Source: an uncultured Myxococcales bacterium (GTDB taxonomy: Bacteria > Myxococcota_A > Polyangia > Polyangiales > Polyangiaceae). Taken from it: 14,607 bases of DNA. Both the position numbers and the translations under genes were made by a program. Shown piece after piece: positions 14,585 through 14,607 of this stretch; the first letter of the stretch is position 1, and every line of letters begins with the position of its first letter. The notes beneath the pieces were generated by a model. That model saw nothing but the letters and a program-made list of their open reading frames with translations, made no database searches and was not told the origin of the DNA. Location of the stretch: positions 1 through 14,607 of the forward strand of contig CALFEQ010000049.1 of NCBI GenBank assembly GCA_937949945.1, in the 5' to 3' direction.

Positions 14585-14607
14585 AGCGGGACACGGGATT
14601 CGAACCC
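14585..14607 (-). tRNA. 3' end of a tRNA, probably tRNA-Gly (cut by window edge)
   Basis: Read on the minus strand, the last bases give a T-arm (GGGTTCGAATCCC) followed by the 3' acceptor half GTCCCGC and a discriminator U. CCCGC plus U73 is typical of bacterial tRNA-Gly, whose 5' end starts GCGGG. The bases after the discriminator are CCG, so CCA seems not to be encoded. The anticodon lies outside the window. It is convergent with the receptor gene, 14 bp after its stop codon. Confidence 0.75.

Noticed and set aside
12438..14594. 718-codon minus ORF opposite the TonB-dependent receptor
   Set aside because: Composition is Arg/Val/Glu/Ala-rich with no motifs; the plus frame has signal peptide, plug and barrel features.

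Overview
The window is about 14.6 kb of high-GC DNA with strongly G/C-biased third codon positions. The protein types suggest a myxobacterium, probably of the Polyangia/Labilithrix/Sorangium type: Ser/Gly/Glu-rich lipoproteins, a single-domain PilZ protein, a MarR-GNAT fusion and a short TonB-dependent receptor with a PGxxP-type plug. This assignment is inference from gene content and composition; no rRNA or other taxonomic marker is present. Most long antisense ORFs are Arg/Ala/Asp-rich shadows of real genes and are not annotated.

Positions 1-5863 (minus strand) hold a reductive pyrimidine-degradation locus. In transcription order it has an N-carbamoyl-beta-alanine amidohydrolase (beta-ureidopropionase, 5000-5863), a long stretch without a secure gene (4039-4999), a class III aminotransferase of the AGXT2 / beta-amino-acid:pyruvate type (2716-4038), PreT (1308-2657) and PreA (1-1274, 3' end cut by the window). 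PreT and PreA together form the split bacterial dihydropyrimidine dehydrogenase, which reduces uracil or thymine. The amidohydrolase makes beta-alanine or beta-aminoisobutyrate, and the aminotransferase would deaminate that product. The middle enzyme, dihydropyrimidinase, is absent here and may lie just beyond position 1. Aminotransferase, preT and preA have gaps of 58 and 33 bp and look like one operon. Upstream of the aminotransferase there is a TTGACA box and a group of perfect palindromes.

Positions 6043-8871 (minus strand) hold a beta-propeller-like lipoprotein with a Ser-Gly/poly-Glu linker, followed by a good rho-independent terminator. Upstream of it is a MarR-GNAT fusion gene with a striking double operator (8836-8871). 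From 9084 the layout changes: a small protein with one C-terminal membrane helix (+), a convergent single-domain PilZ protein with intact c-di-GMP-binding motifs (-), and a CapA-type metallophosphoesterase (+) divergent from pilZ. A convergent Cys-rich exported protein (-) follows, with a hairpin that overlaps the capA stop codon. The window ends with a TonB-dependent outer-membrane receptor (+) and the 3' end of a tRNA, most likely tRNA-Gly, on the minus strand.

The best understood unit is the pyrimidine pathway. I found no clearly new multi-gene system. The items most worth following are the MarR-GNAT double operator, the palindrome-rich 961-bp gap inside the pyrimidine locus, the C-terminally anchored small protein and the Cys-rich exported protein.
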